A stretch of DNA of 64,000 nt from the NCBI GenBank assembly GCA_021822385.1, contig JAKARC010000003.1:57923-121922 (forward strand). The letters run 5' to 3'. The translations under genes and the position numbers were made by a program. Within the stretch, counting starts at the first letter, position 1, and every line of letters starts with the position of its first letter. The notes below the pieces were generated by a model. The model saw only the letters and a program-made list of their open reading frames with translations, was not told the origin of the DNA and did not search any database. The stretch comes from Pseudomonadota bacterium (GTDB lineage Bacteria; Pseudomonadota; Gammaproteobacteria; Steroidobacterales; Steroidobacteraceae). This document shows, piece by piece, positions 37,691 through 48,354 of the stretch.

Positions 37691-38902
37691 ATGTCCCTCG
37701 ATCTTGCCCTCTCGGGCATCAATGCCGCGAACACCGACCTCAACACCATCGCGAACAATCTCGCCAACGTCGACACCACGGGCTTCAAGGGCTCGACGGC
37801 GGAGTTCTCGAGTCTGTTCGCCCAAACCCAGCAGGGCCTCTCCCAAACCGAGGTCGGCAACGGCGTGCAGACCGCCGAGATCGCGCAGCAGTTCTCCCAA
37901 GGCAATATCAACACGACCTCCGACAACCTCGATCTCGCTCTGAATGGTAACGGCTTTTTCATCGTCAGCAACAACGGGGCGCTCAGCTACACCCGCAACG
38001 GCGCCTTTCAGGTCGACCAGAACGGCAATCTCGTCACCGCGAGCGGCGAGCAGGTGCTCGGCTACCAACCGCTCGCGAGCGGCGGCTTCAACACCGGCGG
38101 CCTCTCGCCGCTGCAGCTCACCACGGCCGAGGTGGCGCCGCAGGCGACCAGCACCGCCAACCTCACCTTGAACCTGCCCTCGAACGCCACCGCGCCGCCC
38201 GACACGTTCTCGCCGACGAACTCGAACAGCTACAATGAGACGACCTCTCTCACGGTATACGACTCCCTCGGCGCCGCCCATACCGCGCAGCTGTATTTCA
38301 TCAAGGGGAGCGCGGCCAATACCTGGAACGCGCAGCTGTACATCGATGGCAGCGCCGTCGGCGGCCCACAGACCCTGACCTACAACAGCGCCGGCGCACT
38401 GACCTCACCGGCGAACGGCCAGGTAAGTTTCGGCGCCTATACGCCGTCGACGGGTGCCGCACCGATGAACATCACGTTCAATCTGGGCAGCTCGACGCAG
38501 TACGGCAGCGCCTTCGGCGTCGACTCCGAGTCCCAGAACGGTTACACAACCGGCAATCTCACCGGGATCAACATCAGCGCGACCGGCGTCGTGCAGGCCG
38601 CCTTCACGAATGGGCAATCGACGACGCTCGGGCAGATCGCGCTCGCGAATTTCGAGAACCCGCAGGGCCTGCAGCAGACCGGCAACACGCAATGGCAGCA
38701 GACCTATGCCTCGGGCTCGCCGGTGAACGGCGTCGCCGGCGGCTCGGGCTTCGGCACCATCCAGTCCGGCGCGCTCGAGCAATCGAACGTCGACATCACC
38801 ACCCAGCTCGTCGACATGATCAATGCGCAGCAGAACTTCCAGGCGAACGCGCAGATGATCAGCACGCAAAGCCAGGCCATGCAGGCGATTCTGAGGGCGT
38901 AA
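37691..38902 (+). CDS. flgE: Hook protein FlgE
   Basis: 403 aa; ALSGINAANTDLNTIANNLANVDTTGFKGS; ends NAQMISTQSQAMQAILRA. Confidence 0.96.
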   Translation: MSLDLALSGINAANTDLNTIANNLANVDTTGFKGSTAEFSSLFAQTQQGLSQTEVGNGVQTAEIAQQFSQGNINTTSDNLDLALNGNGFFIVSNNGALSYTRNGAFQVDQNGNLVTASGEQVLGYQPLASGGFNTGGLSPLQLTTAEVAPQATSTANLTLNLPSNATAPPDTFSPTNSNSYNETTSLTVYDSLGAAHTAQLYFIKGSAANTWNAQLYIDGSAVGGPQTLTYNSAGALTSPANGQVSFGAYTPSTGAAPMNITFNLGSSTQYGSAFGVDSESQNGYTTGNLTGINISATGVVQAAFTNGQSTTLGQIALANFENPQGLQQTGNTQWQQTYASGSPVNGVAGGSGFGTIQSGALEQSNVDITTQLVDMINAQQNFQANAQMISTQSQAMQAILRA

Positions 38903-38904
38903 GC

Positions 38905-39645
38905 ATGGACAATTCCCTGTACGTGGCCATGACCGGCGCCCAGGAGCTGCTCAACGCCCAGGCGGTGAACAACTTCAATCTCGCCAATGTCGACACCACC
39001 GGCTTCAAGGCCGAGATGGCCGCGTTTCAGGGTCAGGCACTTGCGGGCAGCGGCTATGCCGCACGCGTGTACGCCACCGAATCGACCACCGGGTGGAACG
39101 ATTCGCCCGGTCCGATGATCACCACCGGCCGTCCGCTCGATGTCGCGGTGCAGGGCCAGGGCTTCATCGCGGTGCAGGGCCCGAATGGCGAGGAAGCCTA
39201 TACCCGCAACGGCGACCTGCACGTGCAGGCGAACGGGATGCTCGTCACGAGCACCGGGCAGCTGGTGCTGGGCAGCAACGGGCCGATCAGCGTGCCGCCG
39301 AGCGCCTCGGTGCGCATCGGCTCGGACGGCACCGTCTCGGCCGTACCGCTCGGGCAGGGCCCGGACACCCTGGTGACGGTCGGGCGCATCAAGCTCGTGA
39401 ACCCGGATCCGGCGAGTCTGACACCCGCCTCCGGCGATCTGTTCACGCTCGCCAACGGCGCCACGGCGCCGGCGGATGCCTCGGTCCGGCTCGCCTCAGG
39501 GGTGCTCGAAGCGAGCAACGTCGATGTCGCCGATGCCATGGTGAACATGATCGATCTGGCCCGCGACTTCGAGTTGCAGGTCAAGGTGATGAAAAGCACG
39601 GACACGAACGCAGCCGCCTCGTCGCAGCTGCTTCAGCCGACATGA
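38905..39645 (+). CDS. flgF: Rod protein FlgF
   Basis: MDNSLYVAMTGAQELLNAQAVNNFNLANVDTTGFKAE. Confidence 0.95.
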   Translation: MDNSLYVAMTGAQELLNAQAVNNFNLANVDTTGFKAEMAAFQGQALAGSGYAARVYATESTTGWNDSPGPMITTGRPLDVAVQGQGFIAVQGPNGEEAYTRNGDLHVQANGMLVTSTGQLVLGSNGPISVPPSASVRIGSDGTVSAVPLGQGPDTLVTVGRIKLVNPDPASLTPASGDLFTLANGATAPADASVRLASGVLEASNVDVADAMVNMIDLARDFELQVKVMKSTDTNAAASSQLLQPT

Positions 39646-39672
39646 TGATCGCGTAGTTGCGAGGATATTTTT

Positions 39673-40458
39673 ATGGATGCAGCACTGTGGGCCGCCAAGA
39701 CCGGCCTCGACGCCCAGAATACCGAGATGGCCGTCATCGCCAACAATCTGGCGAACGTCGATACCACCGGCTACAAGGCCGATCACGCCGTCTTCGAGGA
39801 CCTTCTGTATCAGAACCTGGGCCAGGTCGGCGCCAATACCACCCAGACCACCGAGTCGCCTTCCGGGGTATCGATCGGCACTGGGGTGCGCCTGGTCGCC
39901 ACGGAGAAGGATTACAGCCAGGGTAGTATCGAGGAGACCGGCAATCCGCTCGACCTCGCCATCCAGGGCCAGGGCTTCTTCCAGATCCTGATGCCCGACG
40001 GCTCGCTCGCCTACACCCGCGACGGCAGCTTCCAGGTGAACGAGTCGGGCCAGCTCGTGACGGCCGACGGCTACACCGTCCAGCCGGGCATCACCATCCC
40101 GCAGGGGGCGCAGAGCATCACGATCGGCACCGACGGCACCGTGAGCGTCGTGCTGCCCAATCAGACCTCTCCGACGCAGATCGGGCAGCTGCAGCTGGCG
40201 AATTTCATCAACCCGACGGGCCTTCAGCCCGAGGGCAACAACCTGCTGCTGCAGTCCGCCTCGAGCGGCTCGCCCCAGACCGGCTCACCCGGCTCCGACG
40301 GTCTCGGCACCGTCGGTCAAGGCGAGCTCGAAGCCTCCAACGTCGATGTGGTGCAGTCGCTGGTCGACATGATCGAGACGCAGCGCGCCTATGAGATGAA
40401 CTCCAAGGCGATCTCGACCATATCGCAGATGCTGCAGTACGCCACGCAAAACATGTGA
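39673..40458 (+). CDS. flgG: Distal rod protein FlgG
   Basis: AALWAAKTGLDAQNTEMAVIANNLANVDTTGYK; ends QRAYEMNSKAISTISQMLQYATQNM. Confidence 0.97.
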   Translation: MDAALWAAKTGLDAQNTEMAVIANNLANVDTTGYKADHAVFEDLLYQNLGQVGANTTQTTESPSGVSIGTGVRLVATEKDYSQGSIEETGNPLDLAIQGQGFFQILMPDGSLAYTRDGSFQVNESGQLVTADGYTVQPGITIPQGAQSITIGTDGTVSVVLPNQTSPTQIGQLQLANFINPTGLQPEGNNLLLQSASSGSPQTGSPGSDGLGTVGQGELEASNVDVVQSLVDMIETQRAYEMNSKAISTISQMLQYATQNM

Positions 40459-41165
40459 GTTGTCCAGTGAACCTGCGCCATTCCCTGCCATTGATTCTCC
40501 GGCCGCGCACGCTGCCGGTCCTGCTCACCGCCGTCCTCCTCGGGGCGTGTGCCAGCCGGCCGCCGGCGCAATTCGGCGCCGCCTCGTTTCCCATGCCGAA
40601 TCTGCCACCGCCGAGGCCGAACGGCGCGATCTTCCACGCCGGCTACGACCAGGGTTTCTTCGGCGACCCGACCGCGCACAACGTCGGGGACACCGTGACG
40701 GTGCTGCTCGATGAGGTGACCACCGCCCAAAACAGCTCCCAGACCGACACCTCGAAGACCACCAAGGACTCGCTGTCGGCGCCGTCGCTGTTCGGCCTGC
40801 CAATGACCATCCACGGCTCCTCGTTCCTCAGCGGTACCATCAACAATGGCAACACCTTCGCCGGCGCCGGGGGCAGCAAGCAGAGCGACAGCCTCGTGGG
40901 CGCCATCCAGGTGACGGTGGTGAAGCGCCTGCCGAACGGCAATCTCGTGATCCGCGGGCAGACGCTGATGCAGATCAATCAGGCCGACGAGTATGTCCGC
41001 CTCGAGGGCGTCATCCGTCCCGTCGACATCTCGCCCGCGAATACGATTTCCTCGCAACAGGTCGCCGACGCCCGCATCGCCTACGGACAGACCGGGCCTC
41101 TGAACGATGCCAACAGCCCTGGGCTCCTGTCGCGCTTCTTCAACCTCCCCTGGCTGCCCTTCTGA
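40455..41165 (+). CDS. flgH: L-ring lipoprotein FlgH
   Basis: Lipobox LLGACAS; HNVGDTVTVLLDE; VIRPVDISPANTISSQQVADARIAYG. Confidence 0.96.
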   Translation: MSCPVNLRHSLPLILRPRTLPVLLTAVLLGACASRPPAQFGAASFPMPNLPPPRPNGAIFHAGYDQGFFGDPTAHNVGDTVTVLLDEVTTAQNSSQTDTSKTTKDSLSAPSLFGLPMTIHGSSFLSGTINNGNTFAGAGGSKQSDSLVGAIQVTVVKRLPNGNLVIRGQTLMQINQADEYVRLEGVIRPVDISPANTISSQQVADARIAYGQTGPLNDANSPGLLSRFFNLPWLPF

Positions 41166-41177
41166 GCAGGAGCACGC

Positions 41178-42329
41178 ATGAGCAGCAGGCAGCATTCCCG
41201 GCACCGCACTGCACGCACCCGCCTCCTCTGGGTGCTGCTCGCGAGCGCCCTGATCCCCTTCGGCCGCGGCACCACCGCCCGCGCCGAGACCGTGCGCAAT
41301 CTCGCCAGCATTGCCGGCGTGCGCGGCAACCAGCTGGTCGGCTACGGCCTGGTGGTCGGGCTCGACGGCACCGGCGATCAGACCACGCAGACGCCGTTCA
41401 CGGTGCTCAGCATCGAGAACATGCTGGCGCGATTCGGCATCGAGGTGCCGGCCAATTCCAACCCGCAGCTGAAGAACGTCGCCGCGGTCACCGTGCACGC
41501 GACGCTCCCCCCGTTTGCCGAGCCGGGTCAGACCATCAACGTCACCGTGTCCTCGATCGGAAACGCCACCAGCCTGCGCGGCGGCAGCCTCATCATGACG
41601 CCGCTGCGCGGCGCCGACGGGCAGATCTACGCCATGGCCCAGGGCAGCGTGCTCGTCAACGGCTTCTCGGCGCAGGGGGCCGATGGGTCGAGCGTGACGG
41701 TGAACATTCCGAGCAGCGGTTCGATTCCGAATGGCGCCACGGTCGAGCGCTCGGTGCCGACGAACTTCGACAGCCTGCCGTACGTGACACTCAATCTCGA
41801 TACCCCGAGCTTCACGACGGCGACGCGCCTGACCGATGTCATCAACAACACCTTCGGCGCCGGTACCGCCGAGGCGCTCGATGCGGTGTCGGTGCGGGTG
41901 CGCGCACCAATGAACCCGAGCCAGCGCACGGCCTACGTCGCCGCGCTCGAGGATCTGCACGTCAAGCCGGGCACGCCGCCGGCGCGCGTGATCATCAACT
42001 CGCGCACGGGCACGGTCGTCATCAGCTCCGGCGTGCGGGTGATGCCGGCGGCCGTATCGACCGGCTCGCTGTCGGTGACCATCACCGAGCACTACACGGT
42101 GAGCCAGCCGAACCCGTTCAGCACGGGCGGAAAAACCGTCGTCGTGCCGCACAGCAGCGTGCAGGTGCGGCAGGAAAAGGCGCACATGTTCCTGTTCCCG
42201 GCCGGTGTGAACCTCGACGCCATCGTGCGTGCGGTGAACGCGGTCGGCGCGACGCCCGACGATCTCGTGGCGATCCTCGAAGCGCTGAAGGAGGCCGGCG
42301 CGCTGCGCGCGCAGCTGATCGTGATATGA
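41178..42329 (+). CDS. flgI: P-ring protein FlgI
   Basis: [31 protein letters not shown]; signal peptide. Confidence 0.98.
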   Translation: MSSRQHSRHRTARTRLLWVLLASALIPFGRGTTARAETVRNLASIAGVRGNQLVGYGLVVGLDGTGDQTTQTPFTVLSIENMLARFGIEVPANSNPQLKNVAAVTVHATLPPFAEPGQTINVTVSSIGNATSLRGGSLIMTPLRGADGQIYAMAQGSVLVNGFSAQGADGSSVTVNIPSSGSIPNGATVERSVPTNFDSLPYVTLNLDTPSFTTATRLTDVINNTFGAGTAEALDAVSVRVRAPMNPSQRTAYVAALEDLHVKPGTPPARVIINSRTGTVVISSGVRVMPAAVSTGSLSVTITEHYTVSQPNPFSTGGKTVVVPHSSVQVRQEKAHMFLFPAGVNLDAIVRAVNAVGATPDDLVAILEALKEAGALRAQLIVI

Positions 42330-43255
42330 CGCTGCCGCTCGCCACACCGCTCGTCGATCCAACTGCCGCCGCCACTTCCGGCTCGGTGGCAGAGCTGCGC
42401 GATGAGCTTGCCACCCACAACCCGAAGGCGCTGCGCGCCGCGGCGCAGCAGTTCGAGAGTCTGTTCATCAATATGATGATCAAGAGCATGCAGGATGCGA
42501 ACTTCAAGGATCCGCTGCTCGGCTCGAGCGCAACGCGCATGTACCAGGACATGTACGACCAGCAGCTGTCCATTCAGCTGAGCAAGGAGCACACCTTCGG
42601 GCTGGCCGAGATGCTGGTGCAGCAGCTGCGCCGCGAATCGGGCGGCGCGCACGCGCCGCAGGCCAGCACCGCCGTGGCGGCAACCCGCGCGAGCGCGAGC
42701 AGCGCGGCCGCGGGCACGCCACCGGTCACCCCGGCGCAGCAGAGCGCCTTCGCCCGCTCCATCTGGCCGGACGCCGAGCAGACGGCGCGCAAGCTCGGGG
42801 TGACCCCGGTCGCGCTCGTCGCGCAGGCCGCGCTCGAAACCGACTGGGGCCGCAGCATCCCGCAGACCTCCGCCGGCGCGAGCAGCAACAATCTGTTCGG
42901 CATCAAGGCCGGCGCCGACTGGGCGGGCCCGAGTGTCACCGATCCGACCCGGGAATACATCCACGCAACCCCGACCACGACCGAGGCGAAGTTCCGCGCC
43001 TACGACAGCTGCGGGCGGTGCTTTCAGGACTACGCCACGCTCCTCAGCGGCGATCCGCGCTACAGCGCCGCGCTCGATACTGGCAATAACGTGGCCGCAT
43101 TCGCCACGGCGCTCGCGCGCGGCGGCTACGCCACCGATCCGAACTATGCCGGCAAGCTCACCGCGGTGGCCGCGACCGTGCAGCAGGTCCTCGGCGCCGA
43201 GCCGCTCAAGCTCGCCGCCGCCCGGCCGATAGCCCCCTTGAGCCGTACGCTCTGA
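42326..43255 (+). CDS. flgJ: FlgJ, rod cap plus peptidoglycan hydrolase
   Basis: [28 protein letters not shown]-terminal glucosaminidase domain [17 protein letters not shown]. Confidence 0.96.
   Translation: MTLPLATPLVDPTAAATSGSVAELRDELATHNPKALRAAAQQFESLFINMMIKSMQDANFKDPLLGSSATRMYQDMYDQQLSIQLSKEHTFGLAEMLVQQLRRESGGAHAPQASTAVAATRASASSAAAGTPPVTPAQQSAFARSIWPDAEQTARKLGVTPVALVAQAALETDWGRSIPQTSAGASSNNLFGIKAGADWAGPSVTDPTREYIHATPTTTEAKFRAYDSCGRCFQDYATLLSGDPRYSAALDTGNNVAAFATALARGGYATDPNYAGKLTAVAATVQQVLGAEPLKLAAARPIAPLSRTL
43206..43232 (+). promoter_or_regulatory. Sigma-28 (FliA) promoter of flgKL inside the 3' end of flgJ
   Basis: TCAA-N15-GCCGATAG, 37 bp before the flgK ATG at 43269. Confidence 0.75.
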
Positions 43256-43268
43256 AGGCCGCACCACC

Positions 43269-45167
43269 ATGGCAGACTTGCTCGCCACCAGCGTCTCCGG
43301 CCTGCTCGCCTTTCAGCAGGCGCTCGACGTCACCAGCAATAACATCGCCAACGTCGAGACGCCCGGCTATAGCGCCGAGACGGCCAATCTCACCGAGGCG
43401 CCCGGACAGTTCATGGGCTCGGGCTACGTCGGCGGCGGTGTCGATGTGGCGAGCATCACCCGCGCCTACAACGCTCAGTTGGCCGAGCAGGCGAATACCT
43501 CGCAATCGAGCTACTCCAGCTACAACACGCTCGCCACCCAGGCGGCGCAGATCGACAACATGCTGAGCGCCTCGAGCACGGGCCTCTCGGCGAGCCTGCA
43601 GAGCTTCGTCAACGCGCTGCAGTCGGTGTCCACCTCGCCCACCTCGACCGCCGCACGCCAGGGACTGCTGAGTCAGGGCCAGGCGCTCGCCCAGCAGCTG
43701 CAGTCCTACAACTCGCAGATCGACCAATACGGCACCCAGCTCGAGGCCCAGGTCAGCACCGATGTCACGCAGATCAATACCCTCGCGAACAATATCGCCG
43801 GTCTCAATCAGCAGATCGGCGCCGACGCGGCGAGCGGCAAGACCCCGACTCAGCTGCTCGATCAGCTCGACAACCTCATCAACCAGCTGAGCACCTATGT
43901 GTCGGTGCAGACCGTGACGCAGAGCACAGGCGCGGTCGATGTGTTCATCGGCAGCGGTCAGGCGCTGGTCTCGGGCAGCACCGCCGCCACGCTCACCACC
44001 ATCCCGGGCACCTACGATCCCAGTCAGCTCGACGTCGGAATGCAGACTGCCAACGGCGTGACCGACCTCACCAATCAGATGACCGGCGGGGAGCTGGGTG
44101 GGCTGCTGAGCGCGCGCAGCCAGATCCTCGATCCGACGCAGAACCAGCTCGGTCAGATCAGCGTCGCCATCGCGACGCTCGTCAACCAGCAGCAGCAGGC
44201 CGGCATGACCGCCAATGGCACGGCCGGACAACCGATGTTCACGGTGGGCGGCGTGCAGGTCCTGCCGAGTGCCGGCAATTCGGGCAGCGCCACGGTGAGT
44301 GCGACCCGCACCTCGCTGAGTGCGCTCACCGCGAGCAATTACGTGCTGCAGTACTCCGGCGGCGCCTGGCAGCTCACCAATGCGAGCACCGGCCAGGCCG
44401 TCGCCCTGAGCGGCGCCGGCACCAGTGCCAATCCCTTCCAGGCCGTGGGCCTGTCCATCGTCATCAGCGGCACGCCGAGCGCCAACGACAGCTTCCTCAT
44501 CCAGCCTACGGCGGCCGCGACCGCGGGCCTTTCGATGCAGCTCACCGATCCGTCGCAGGTCGCAGCCGCCGCCCTGGTGCAGGCGAGCGCCGCCAGCACC
44601 AATACCGGCACCGGTCAGATCGGCAGTGCCGGGGTCACCAATCCGGCCACCTATACGGCCGGCACTTATACGGTGACCTTCAGCAGCGCCAGTCAATACA
44701 CGGTCACGAACGCCGCCGGGGGGACGGTCGCCACCGGCACCTACACCAGCGGAACGCCCATCACCTTCGCCGGCGAGCAGCTCACCCTCACCGGCACGCC
44801 GGCGGCGGGCGATGCCTTCACGGTGAGTCCGAACAGCGGCGCGAACACCGGCGACAACAGCAACATTCTCGCGATGATCTCGGGGCTGTCCTCGCTCGCG
44901 CTCGATGGCGGCACGACCTCGGTGAGCGGCGCGGCCAACAACCTCGTGAGCCGGATCGGCGTGCTCACCCAGCAGGCGCAGAACAACGCCAGTGCCCAGC
45001 AGACCGTCAATCAGGCTGCGACCACCGCGCTCAGCAACGCCGATGGCGTCAATCTCGACCAGGAAGCCGCCAATGTGCTGAGCTACCAGCAGGCCTATCA
45101 GGCGATGGCGCAGATCATCTCCGCCTCGCATCAGATGTTCGATTCCCTCATCACCGCGATGGGATAG
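43269..45167 (+). CDS. flgK: Hook-filament junction protein FlgK
   Basis: 632 aa; SGLLAFQQALDVTSNNIANVETPGYSAET; C-terminal NLDQEAANVLSYQQAYQAMAQIISASHQMFDSLITAMG. Confidence 0.97.
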   Translation: MADLLATSVSGLLAFQQALDVTSNNIANVETPGYSAETANLTEAPGQFMGSGYVGGGVDVASITRAYNAQLAEQANTSQSSYSSYNTLATQAAQIDNMLSASSTGLSASLQSFVNALQSVSTSPTSTAARQGLLSQGQALAQQLQSYNSQIDQYGTQLEAQVSTDVTQINTLANNIAGLNQQIGADAASGKTPTQLLDQLDNLINQLSTYVSVQTVTQSTGAVDVFIGSGQALVSGSTAATLTTIPGTYDPSQLDVGMQTANGVTDLTNQMTGGELGGLLSARSQILDPTQNQLGQISVAIATLVNQQQQAGMTANGTAGQPMFTVGGVQVLPSAGNSGSATVSATRTSLSALTASNYVLQYSGGAWQLTNASTGQAVALSGAGTSANPFQAVGLSIVISGTPSANDSFLIQPTAAATAGLSMQLTDPSQVAAAALVQASAASTNTGTGQIGSAGVTNPATYTAGTYTVTFSSASQYTVTNAAGGTVATGTYTSGTPITFAGEQLTLTGTPAAGDAFTVSPNSGANTGDNSNILAMISGLSSLALDGGTTSVSGAANNLVSRIGVLTQQAQNNASAQQTVNQAATTALSNADGVNLDQEAANVLSYQQAYQAMAQIISASHQMFDSLITAMG

Positions 45168-45171
45168 CACC

Positions 45172-46371
45172 GTGACCATCTCCACCCTGTCTTTTCAGAA
45201 CGATGCCGTCAACCAGATGAATGCGCTGGAGCAGGCGCTGTCGCAGACGCAGACGCAGCTGTCGACCGGCATCACCCTGCAGACCGCCGCCGACAATCCG
45301 GTGGGCATGACCCAGGTGAACCAGCTCAACACGGAGCTGTCCGCCTCGCAGCAATATGTCACCAACGGCAACCTCGCCAGCAGCAACCTCACGCTCGAAA
45401 CCCAGGCGCTCACCAGCGCCACGAACATCCTGCAGAGCGCAAGCAGCCTGGTCGAGCAGGCGAACAATGGCTCGCTCAGCGCGACGGAGCGCCAGGACAT
45501 CGCGACCCAGCTGCAGCAGCAGCTGCAGCAGCTCGTCGCCACCGCCAACAGCCAGGACAGCCAGGGCAACTACCTGTTCGCCGGCTATGCGAGCGGCACG
45601 CAGCCCTTCACCCAGAACGGCACTTCCGTGACCTATGCCGGCGCCAATGAAGTCAATCAGGTGCAGATCGCGCCCGATCAGAGCATCTCGGCCGGTGACA
45701 CCGGCAGCGCGGTCTTCATGAACCTTCCGGCGGGCAACGGTACGTTCACCACCACGGCGGCTGCCACCAACACCGGCACGGCCGCGGTCGGCTCGAGCAC
45801 GGTCACCAATCCGTCCGCCTGGAGCCCGGGCACGTACACCATCGAGTTCACCAGCCCCACGCAGTATCAGGTCACGAATGCCACGGGCGCGACGGTGGCC
45901 TCGGGCACCTATGCGGCGAGTTCCAACGGAACATTTACGATCGGATTCAAGGGCATACAGCTGTCGTTCAGCGGCGTCCCGGCGACCGGCGATCAGTTCA
46001 CCGTCGCCGCCGCCGGCACCGCCAGCGTCTTCTCGACCCTTGCGAGCGCCATCGATACCCTGAATTCCACGCAGCTCAGTTCGGCGCAGATCACCACGCA
46101 GCTCAACACCATCAGCGAGCAGCTCACCGGCGCGCTCAATAACTTCAATCTGGTCCAGGCCTCGGTCGGGGGCCGCATCAACGCGGTGAGCGCCGCGCAA
46201 TCGAGCGCCCAGTCGCAGCAGACGGACTACCAGACCGCGATCTCCCAGCTCGCCGACACGAACTACGCCGCCGCGACCACACAACTCTCGACCGAGGAGC
46301 TTGCGCTGCAGGCCGCCCAGGCCTCCTATGCCTCGATGGAGGGACTGTCCCTCTTCAAGTACGTGAGCTGA
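45172..46371 (+). CDS. flgL: Hook-filament junction protein FlgL
   Basis: 399 aa; ALSQTQTQLSTGITLQTAADNPVGMTQVNQLNTELSASQQYVTNGNLASSNL; GTG start. Confidence 0.95.
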   Translation: MTISTLSFQNDAVNQMNALEQALSQTQTQLSTGITLQTAADNPVGMTQVNQLNTELSASQQYVTNGNLASSNLTLETQALTSATNILQSASSLVEQANNGSLSATERQDIATQLQQQLQQLVATANSQDSQGNYLFAGYASGTQPFTQNGTSVTYAGANEVNQVQIAPDQSISAGDTGSAVFMNLPAGNGTFTTTAAATNTGTAAVGSSTVTNPSAWSPGTYTIEFTSPTQYQVTNATGATVASGTYAASSNGTFTIGFKGIQLSFSGVPATGDQFTVAAAGTASVFSTLASAIDTLNSTQLSSAQITTQLNTISEQLTGALNNFNLVQASVGGRINAVSAAQSSAQSQQTDYQTAISQLADTNYAAATTQLSTEELALQAAQASYASMEGLSLFKYVS

Positions 46372-46442
46372 CGGTGGCGTACTCTCCCGGCCGCACCGAT
46401 GACTCCAACACCCTGCGCAGACCCTAAGGACCTTCGACTCCC

Positions 46443-48197
46443 ATGAGTAGCCCTGTCATCGCCCGTCCAGCTGGGAAACACCGCGCCGGGCACAAAGCCC
46501 GCGGCCCCCAGGCACGCACGCCACAACCCCTCGATCCGGCGGCGCCGGCGGCACGCCTCTATGATGAGGGGCGATATCGGGAGGCGTTGCACGCGGCCAG
46601 CGCGGCCCTGCAGCGCGAGCCCGGCAACGCCCGGCTGTGGAACGTGGGCGCGGCGGCCGCCTTCGCGCTCGGCCTGTTCGCGGACGCGGAGCGGTTCTGG
46701 TCCGTCTCGATTCATCACGACCCCGCCTGCGCCGAGACGCATTCCAACCTCGGCGCGTTGTATGGCCGGAACGGCGATCTCGATGCCGCCGAGCGCTGCT
46801 TCCGACGTGCCATCGCGCTCGACCCGAAGCACGCCCGGGCACTCGGCAATCTCGGCGCGCTGCTCGTGGAGCGCGAGCGCTACGCCGAGGCCCTGGCGCC
46901 GCTCGAACTCTCCCTCACCCTCGGCGGCGATCACCCGGATGTCCTCAACAACCTCGCGCTCGCGCTGTTCAATCTCGACCGCCTCGATGAGGCGCGCGCC
47001 CTCCTGCGGCGCGCGCGCGCCCTGAAGCCGAACAACCCGGACACCCTCGTCAACCAGGCGCTGATTGATCTCAACACGGGGGATGAACCCGCCGCGGAGC
47101 GCGCCTTCGATGCCGTGCTCGCGCTCGACCCTACCCATGCCCGGGCCCTGGCGTTCAAGACCGAGCAGCAGCGCGCGCGGGACGGCGCCTGGGTGGGACA
47201 GGTCGAGACGGCCTATCGCGGCCGCGCCGGCCGGCTCGCCCGCGAGATCATTCTGCTCGACTTCGCCATGGGCAAGATCTGCGAGGATCGCCAGCAGTAC
47301 GACGACGCCTTTGCCGCCTATGCGGAGGGCAACCGGCTGCATTTCGCCCGCCAGCCCTTCGATGAGCTGCGCGAACAGCGGTATGTCGACACCGTGACCG
47401 CGCAATTGACCCGCGCCGTGTACGAGAACCTGACTCCGGCGCCCCGGGCGGCCGCTCTCGTGCGCGACGCCAAGATCCCGATCTTCGTCATGGGCATGCC
47501 GCGCTCGGGCACGACGCTCATCGAGCAGATTCTGGCGAGTCACCCCGAGGTCGTCGGGGCGGGCGAGCTCCCTCTGATCGGCACTCTGCTCGCCGCGGTT
47601 CCGCCCGGCGTACCGCCGCCGGAGCAACGCCCCGCTTGGTTGCGCCAGCTGCGGGACCTCGGCGAGCGCTACCTCGAACAGGCCTGGAAATCACACCCCG
47701 GCGCGACGTTTCTCGTCGACAAGATGCCGGGCAATTATCTGTTTGCAGGACTGATCCCGCTCATGCTGCCGCAGGCGCGGATCATCCACATGAACCGCAC
47801 GCCGATCGATGTCTGCTGGTCCTGTTTCACGCAGCTGTTTGCGACCGGGCACGAATACGCGTATGACCTCGGCACGCTCGGCCGCCAGTACGTCCGCTAC
47901 CACGGCCTGATGGAACACTGGCGCAGCGTCCTGCCCGCCGGTCGCATGCTCGAGGTGCGCTACGAGCAGGTCGTCGCCGACCTCGAGGCGGAAACCCGCC
48001 GCATCCTGGCGCACCTCGGTCTCGACTGGGACGCGCGCTGCGCCCGCTTTCACGAGCAGCGCCGGGTCGTCCTCACCGCAAGCCGCACCCAGGTCAAGCG
48101 TCCGCTCTACGCGAGCTCGATCGGTCGCTGGCGGCCGTTCGAGCGCCATCTCGCCCCGCTGATCGAGGCGCTCGCCGCCCTGGGTCCGGCCGCGTGA
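46443..48197 (+). CDS. TPR-repeat sulfotransferase family protein
   Basis: 584 aa; N-terminal TPRs (ETHSNLGALYGRNGDLDAAERCFRRAIALDPKHARALGNLGALL); PAPS-loop-like FVMGMPRSGTTLIEQILASHPEVVGAGELPLI; FLVDKMPGNYLFAGLIPLMLPQARIIHMNR. Confidence 0.9.
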   Translation: MSSPVIARPAGKHRAGHKARGPQARTPQPLDPAAPAARLYDEGRYREALHAASAALQREPGNARLWNVGAAAAFALGLFADAERFWSVSIHHDPACAETHSNLGALYGRNGDLDAAERCFRRAIALDPKHARALGNLGALLVERERYAEALAPLELSLTLGGDHPDVLNNLALALFNLDRLDEARALLRRARALKPNNPDTLVNQALIDLNTGDEPAAERAFDAVLALDPTHARALAFKTEQQRARDGAWVGQVETAYRGRAGRLAREIILLDFAMGKICEDRQQYDDAFAAYAEGNRLHFARQPFDELREQRYVDTVTAQLTRAVYENLTPAPRAAALVRDAKIPIFVMGMPRSGTTLIEQILASHPEVVGAGELPLIGTLLAAVPPGVPPPEQRPAWLRQLRDLGERYLEQAWKSHPGATFLVDKMPGNYLFAGLIPLMLPQARIIHMNRTPIDVCWSCFTQLFATGHEYAYDLGTLGRQYVRYHGLMEHWRSVLPAGRMLEVRYEQVVADLEAETRRILAHLGLDWDARCARFHEQRRVVLTASRTQVKRPLYASSIGRWRPFERHLAPLIEALAALGPAA

Positions 48198-48234
48198 CGC
48201 GATCCACACTTTCACCATCCCGCAGTCATGACAC

Positions 48235-48261
48235 TCAAGTTCCCGCCCCCGGGGCCGAAAC
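48235..48261 (+). promoter_or_regulatory. Sigma-28 (FliA) promoter of fliC
   Basis: TCAA-N15-GCCGAAAC; start codon at 48355. Confidence 0.65.
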
Positions 48262-48354
48262 TGTCCCTGAACGGCACGCGGCCCAATGGCCAGAGCCGAA
48301 CAGCGCGGCGGACGGGTGTCCGACGGCTGACCGAGCTTCCAGGAGCACCAGACC

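Noticed and set aside
46443-48197. TPR protein as an O-GlcNAc transferase or flagellin glycosyltransferase
   Set aside because: The C-terminal domain has sulfotransferase signatures (PRSGTTLIEQIL, DKMPGNYLFAGLI), not a glycosyltransferase fold.
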